Assembly: GCA_944393465.1 (NCBI GenBank)
Contig: CALYAG010000009.1
Location: 1 to 64,000 of the forward strand
From: an uncultured Clostridia bacterium
GTDB taxonomy: Bacteria; Bacillota; Clostridia; TANB77; CAG-508
Direction: 5' to 3'
DNA length: 64,000 nt
The notes below the pieces were generated by a model. It did no database searches, had not been told where the DNA came from, and saw nothing but the letters and a program-made list of their open reading frames with translations. Shown piece by piece: positions 61,053 to 64,000 of this stretch. Each line of letters begins with the position of its first letter. Positions within the stretch are counted from its first letter, which is position 1. A program made the position numbers and the translations under genes.

Positions 61053-61463
61053 TTATTTTGTACCTGAACCTACTCCTTGTGATGTGTAGTAATTATCAGT
61101 TACGTTTTCATCAACAGGCTGGCTGTTTGTTCCACCATTTCCAGTATTGTTAGTAGCTGCTGGTGCATCTTCTGTGTATGCTGCAAATGGATCAGCTTTA
61201 CCTGGGTTATAACTTTGTGCTGCCTCATATCTTGTTAAGTCAGAATTGTCTATTGTATAATTTATTGAAGAACTATTAAAGCTGTCTATTGTTGTTTCAT
61301 TAATAATTTCTTCAACATTTTGTGGTAATTGATAAGCAGTTACCTTCGCTGGTATAACTTTGTTTGTTGGAATGTAATTATAAAATATAACTGCCATTAT
61401 CAATACTATAGCAACACATACTAATAATATAATTAGTATTTCTTTAAAAATTGATTTTACCAT
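61053..61463 (-). CDS. PilP-like membrane-anchored protein
   Basis: 136 aa with one membrane segment (about 8-30, ILIILLVCVAIVLIMAVIF) and an extended, Asn/Thr-rich exterior part. The phrase SYNPGKADPFAAY resembles the conserved Y-x-P-x-x-x-x-D-P-F of PilP. It follows pilO, the normal place for pilP. No lipobox and no outer-membrane secretin exist here, as expected of a Gram-positive. Confidence 0.65.
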   Translation of the reverse strand: MVKSIFKEILIILLVCVAIVLIMAVIFYNYIPTNKVIPAKVTAYQLPQNVEEIINETTIDSFNSSSINYTIDNSDLTRYEAAQSYNPGKADPFAAYTEDAPAATNNTGNGGTNSQPVDENVTDNYYTSQGVGSGTK

Positions 61464-61476
61464 AGTTAACTCCTTT

Positions 61477-62160
61477 TTAGTTTACTGAGTTTGTGTTATC
61501 AACACTATTTGTATTTCCTGTACTATTTGTATTATTTGTGCCTGAACTATTTCCTGAAGATGTTGTGTTTGATGTATTTGTTTTTTGACTTGACATTGTT
61601 GTTTCATTTTTGATAAATACATCTCTTACTACAAATGTACATTGATTTTGTGTCATTGCAAATTCATCAATTGTGAATTGTAATGATGAGTCATTTTCAA
61701 GATCTGTAATGAAGTTTGTAATTGCTAAGTAATTACCTGAAACTGTAAAGTTTAAATTTTTAGTATTTTCATCAACTCCGGATACCACATCCATTCTAAT
61801 ATTTACGCCCTCTTTTGTAGCATGGTTTCCTACTTGACTCCACAAATATTCAATCGTATAATTCTTTGTTTGTGTTGCCTCTCGTATTTCACTCTCTGTG
61901 CTAACATTAATTGTTTGTAAATATTTACTTCTTGCTTCTCCTAAGTCAGTGATTAAGTCTTTTATTTCATTTAATTTACCTGCATAGTTATCATTTGTGT
62001 TTTTTGCTTCCGCAATTTTTCTAGTAAGTTCTCCATTTGCATCTTGTATTTGTGTTACTCCCAGTACATGCAATGGTCCAATATTTATACCATTTTTTAT
62101 GCAAAGTACAGTCATAACGATTAATAAAATTAACAAAATAGATATTAATAATCTTCTCAT
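61477..62160 (-). CDS. pilO: PilO-like pilus alignment protein
   Basis: 227 aa: one membrane helix (LLISILLILLIVMTVLCI), a coiled-coil region (about 45-90, NGELTRKIAEAKNTNDNYAG), and an alpha/beta domain with NLNFTVSGNYLAITNFITDLEN, the recognisable PilO ferredoxin-like segment. A Ser/Thr/Asn-rich tail ends the protein. It pairs with the PilN part of the upstream gene. Confidence 0.85.
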   Translation of the reverse strand: MRRLLISILLILLIVMTVLCIKNGINIGPLHVLGVTQIQDANGELTRKIAEAKNTNDNYAGKLNEIKDLITDLGEARSKYLQTINVSTESEIREATQTKNYTIEYLWSQVGNHATKEGVNIRMDVVSGVDENTKNLNFTVSGNYLAITNFITDLENDSSLQFTIDEFAMTQNQCTFVVRDVFIKNETTMSSQKTNTSNTTSSGNSSGTNNTNSTGNTNSVDNTNSVN

Positions 62161-62175
62161 TGCATTCTCCTTTTG

Positions 62176-63819
62176 TTATGGTAAATCTCCCTCAATAGTA
62201 ACTACAACGAAGTCTCCTGTTTTTGTTCCTTCTGTTGATGTAACATTTAACAAATATCCGCTATTGTTAAGTCTTGCTTTAAAATATGCTAATTGTTCAT
62301 ATTGTCTTGACTGAGCAACTATTGATATATGTTGTTTTGTTTCACCATCAGATTCTACTTCTGTATCTTTAATGCTTGTTAATTGTACATTCTTTGGTAT
62401 TGTATATACTATTTGATTTAGTAGAGTTGGTATTTCATTTTTTCTTCCTTGTTTTAAAGCCATTGATGTGCTTGCATTTTGCAAGTTTGTTGTAACTCTT
62501 TCAAAATCAGATATTTTTCTGTTTATGCTATTTTCATTTGAATTTAGTTTATTTATTTGTGCAGTAGTATCATTTATTACATCTTGTGCTTGTGCTGTTT
62601 TGGCTTTTAATTGATTTCCTAGTAAAACTGAGCATACACTGTAAATAATTACAATCATAAGTACTGTTACGCATCCTCTTATAAGCCAAAGTTCTGTTGG
62701 TTTTAGTGGTCCACTCATATTTGTATCAAATGTAAATGATGTACCTTTTCCTCTTGTTCCTTTAGAACCTTTTCCAAATTTAACATCTGAATGTAACAAA
62801 GCATTTAAGTCATCTTTCCAATTACCTGCTTTAAAGTTTAAGTCTTTAAGTCCGTAATCCATACCTTCTAATGCAAGTGCTATTGCGTTATTTACTTCAA
62901 TATAGTCTTTTATGTTTATTTTATTATTGCTTTCTGCAAAGTATGGCTTTAGTATTTCACATTTTGACTCTTGGAAGTATTCTTGAAAATATAAGTCAAC
63001 ATTATTTATAGCAGTTCCTAATCCAGTTAAATATATTTTATCTATTCTTGTATAAGTTTCTTTGATTTTTCTAAGTTCTTGCACTATATTAAATAATGTT
63101 GGAACTATTAATGACAAATATTTATTATTTGGATCATCTGTTGCTGTTGTTTCCATAGTGTATATTGTTGTATTTTTGCATGCCTCATATGATTTTGCAT
63201 AAGAATTTTCTTTTTCATTTATTTTGTCTAATACTTCTGTCATTCCATTTGGTATAGTATCAATACTATAGATTCTTTGGTTTAAGATTGTAGTTACAGT
63301 TGTTTTTTCATCTATATTTACAATCATTATGTTCTCACCTTTTTTAGCCTCTATAATATTGCATAATGATGTTGGTAATGGTGTAATAGAACTAATTTTT
63401 TCATTTTTGAATAATGCTGTTCTTTCTTCTAGGTCTGTTTTGCTTTCTATAAAATAAATTACTCTATTTCTATCCTTATTATTAATGTCATTAACAATTA
63501 GATATCTTCCCTCATAAGCGTTAGGATTTATATGATTGTCAGCACATAATGTTTCGTATTCAGTTTCTATAGATTTTTTAGTGTCCGATTTGCTTAGTAA
63601 TCCAAAAATGCTAAAATAATTTACCTTTTCATTATGCGTGTCTATACATATTGGAATATTTCTGCTGTTTGTTTCAGAAACTATTTGCTCAAGATCGCGT
63701 TCTAAGTTGTCATAAAACTTAACGCCAAAAGATGCAACATCTAGTTGGTCATTATTTTTTGTAACTTTAGCATATTTTATAACTTGATTAGATATACTTA
63801 TTCCTAAACTTTCTTGCAC
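62176..63819 (-). CDS. PilM-PilN fusion protein
   Basis: 547 aa. The frame opens at 63867, but the start is taken as the GTG at 63819, which has GAAGGAG 8 bases upstream and gives QESLGISISNQVIKYAKV. Residues about 1-335 are the actin-like PilM ATPase (SNQVIKYAKV, ENIMIVNIDEKTTVTTI, IDKIYLTGLGTAINNV). After a Lys/Gly linker, one membrane helix (CVTVLMIVIIYSVCSVLLG) and a coiled coil lead to a PilN-like ferredoxin fold (TLLNQIVYTIPKNVQLTSI). In most bacteria PilM and PilN are separate proteins that bind each other. It heads the operon. Confidence 0.88.
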   Translation of the reverse strand: MQESLGISISNQVIKYAKVTKNNDQLDVASFGVKFYDNLERDLEQIVSETNSRNIPICIDTHNEKVNYFSIFGLLSKSDTKKSIETEYETLCADNHINPNAYEGRYLIVNDINNKDRNRVIYFIESKTDLEERTALFKNEKISSITPLPTSLCNIIEAKKGENIMIVNIDEKTTVTTILNQRIYSIDTIPNGMTEVLDKINEKENSYAKSYEACKNTTIYTMETTATDDPNNKYLSLIVPTLFNIVQELRKIKETYTRIDKIYLTGLGTAINNVDLYFQEYFQESKCEILKPYFAESNNKINIKDYIEVNNAIALALEGMDYGLKDLNFKAGNWKDDLNALLHSDVKFGKGSKGTRGKGTSFTFDTNMSGPLKPTELWLIRGCVTVLMIVIIYSVCSVLLGNQLKAKTAQAQDVINDTTAQINKLNSNENSINRKISDFERVTTNLQNASTSMALKQGRKNEIPTLLNQIVYTIPKNVQLTSIKDTEVESDGETKQHISIVAQSRQYEQLAYFKARLNNSGYLLNVTSTEGTKTGDFVVVTIEGDLP

Positions 63820-63916
63820 CTTTTTTACTCCTTCTTTAGATTTTTTTACACTATTTATGATTAACAATTTTTCTATAAATATTCAATTTTGTCTCGTTTT
63901 GTAATTTCATCATTTA

Positions 63917-63945
63917 TATTTTATTATTTTTTTATTAAAAGTCAA
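63917..63945 (-). promoter_or_regulatory. Possible promoter of the pilus operon
   Basis: TTGACT (63945-63940), a 17-bp spacer and AAAATA (63922-63917) on the minus strand. The -10 box is weak. Confidence 0.35.
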
Positions 63946-64000
63946 TAACTTGTCGATTAATGTAAAAAAAATGTAATATTTGTAATATTAGTGACATACT

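Overview
The window is about 30% G+C and carries a gene set typical of an endospore-forming Gram-positive bacterium, most likely an uncultured gut-type member of the Clostridia. Supporting signs are spo0A, a spoIVFA/spoIVFB-like pair, ylbJ, a T-box-controlled thrS, a PASTA-domain kinase next to its PP2C phosphatase, a DUF4364 protein, and a Gram-positive type IV pilus operon. Most genes lie on the minus strand.

Layout. 1-4 kb: a large unrecognised 994-aa protein and a type III toxin-antitoxin locus. The locus has a promoter, a repeat RNA antitoxin, an internal terminator, and a ToxN/AbiQ-type toxin read from a TTG start. 4-8.7 kb: thrS with its T-box leader, nth, rpe and rsgA. 8.8-13 kb: prkC, stp and rlmN, in the order usual for Firmicutes. 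13-21.5 kb: a transglutaminase-like protein, aspS, dtd, an RNA methyltransferase, a small Cys-rich protein and mfd. 21.6-30 kb: an AAA_14/DUF4143 ATPase, a lipoprotein-like membrane protein, two large prepilin-like surface proteins (one with an FGE/C-type-lectin-like end, one with an InlB B-repeat), ylbJ and tRNA-Met. 30-35.2 kb: a sporulation and division cluster (spoIVFB-like, M23/SpoIVFA-like, an unusually short FtsZ, spo0A). 35-42.5 kb: metabolic genes, a WG-repeat protein, a sortase-like protein that has lost its catalytic His and Cys, and an Rpn-type nuclease. 43-54.5 kb: a two-component system, MscS, a frameshifted alpha-amylase, trmB, a structured intergenic region, DUF4364, an INS-less proS, scpB, an XRE regulator and a ROK kinase. 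54.6-63.8 kb: a complete type IV pilus operon (pilMN fusion, pilO, pilP-like, pilin, pilD, two minor pilins, pilB, pilT, pilC).

Two threads run across the window. First, a family of palindromic repeats with a GGGACGGTYCT core sits tightly against stop codons at ten places. It occurs in two forms whose flanking hexamers differ but stay complementary. Second, three intergenic regions (toxI, the Rpn gene and a structured region near 49.6 kb) share one promoter design: a tandem TGTCGAA-like pair about 28-30 bp upstream of a TTGACA promoter. The heptamer matches the Spo0A box, and spo0A lies in the window. The toxIN locus, its unexplained 994-aa neighbour and this shared promoter design are the best candidates for something not yet described.
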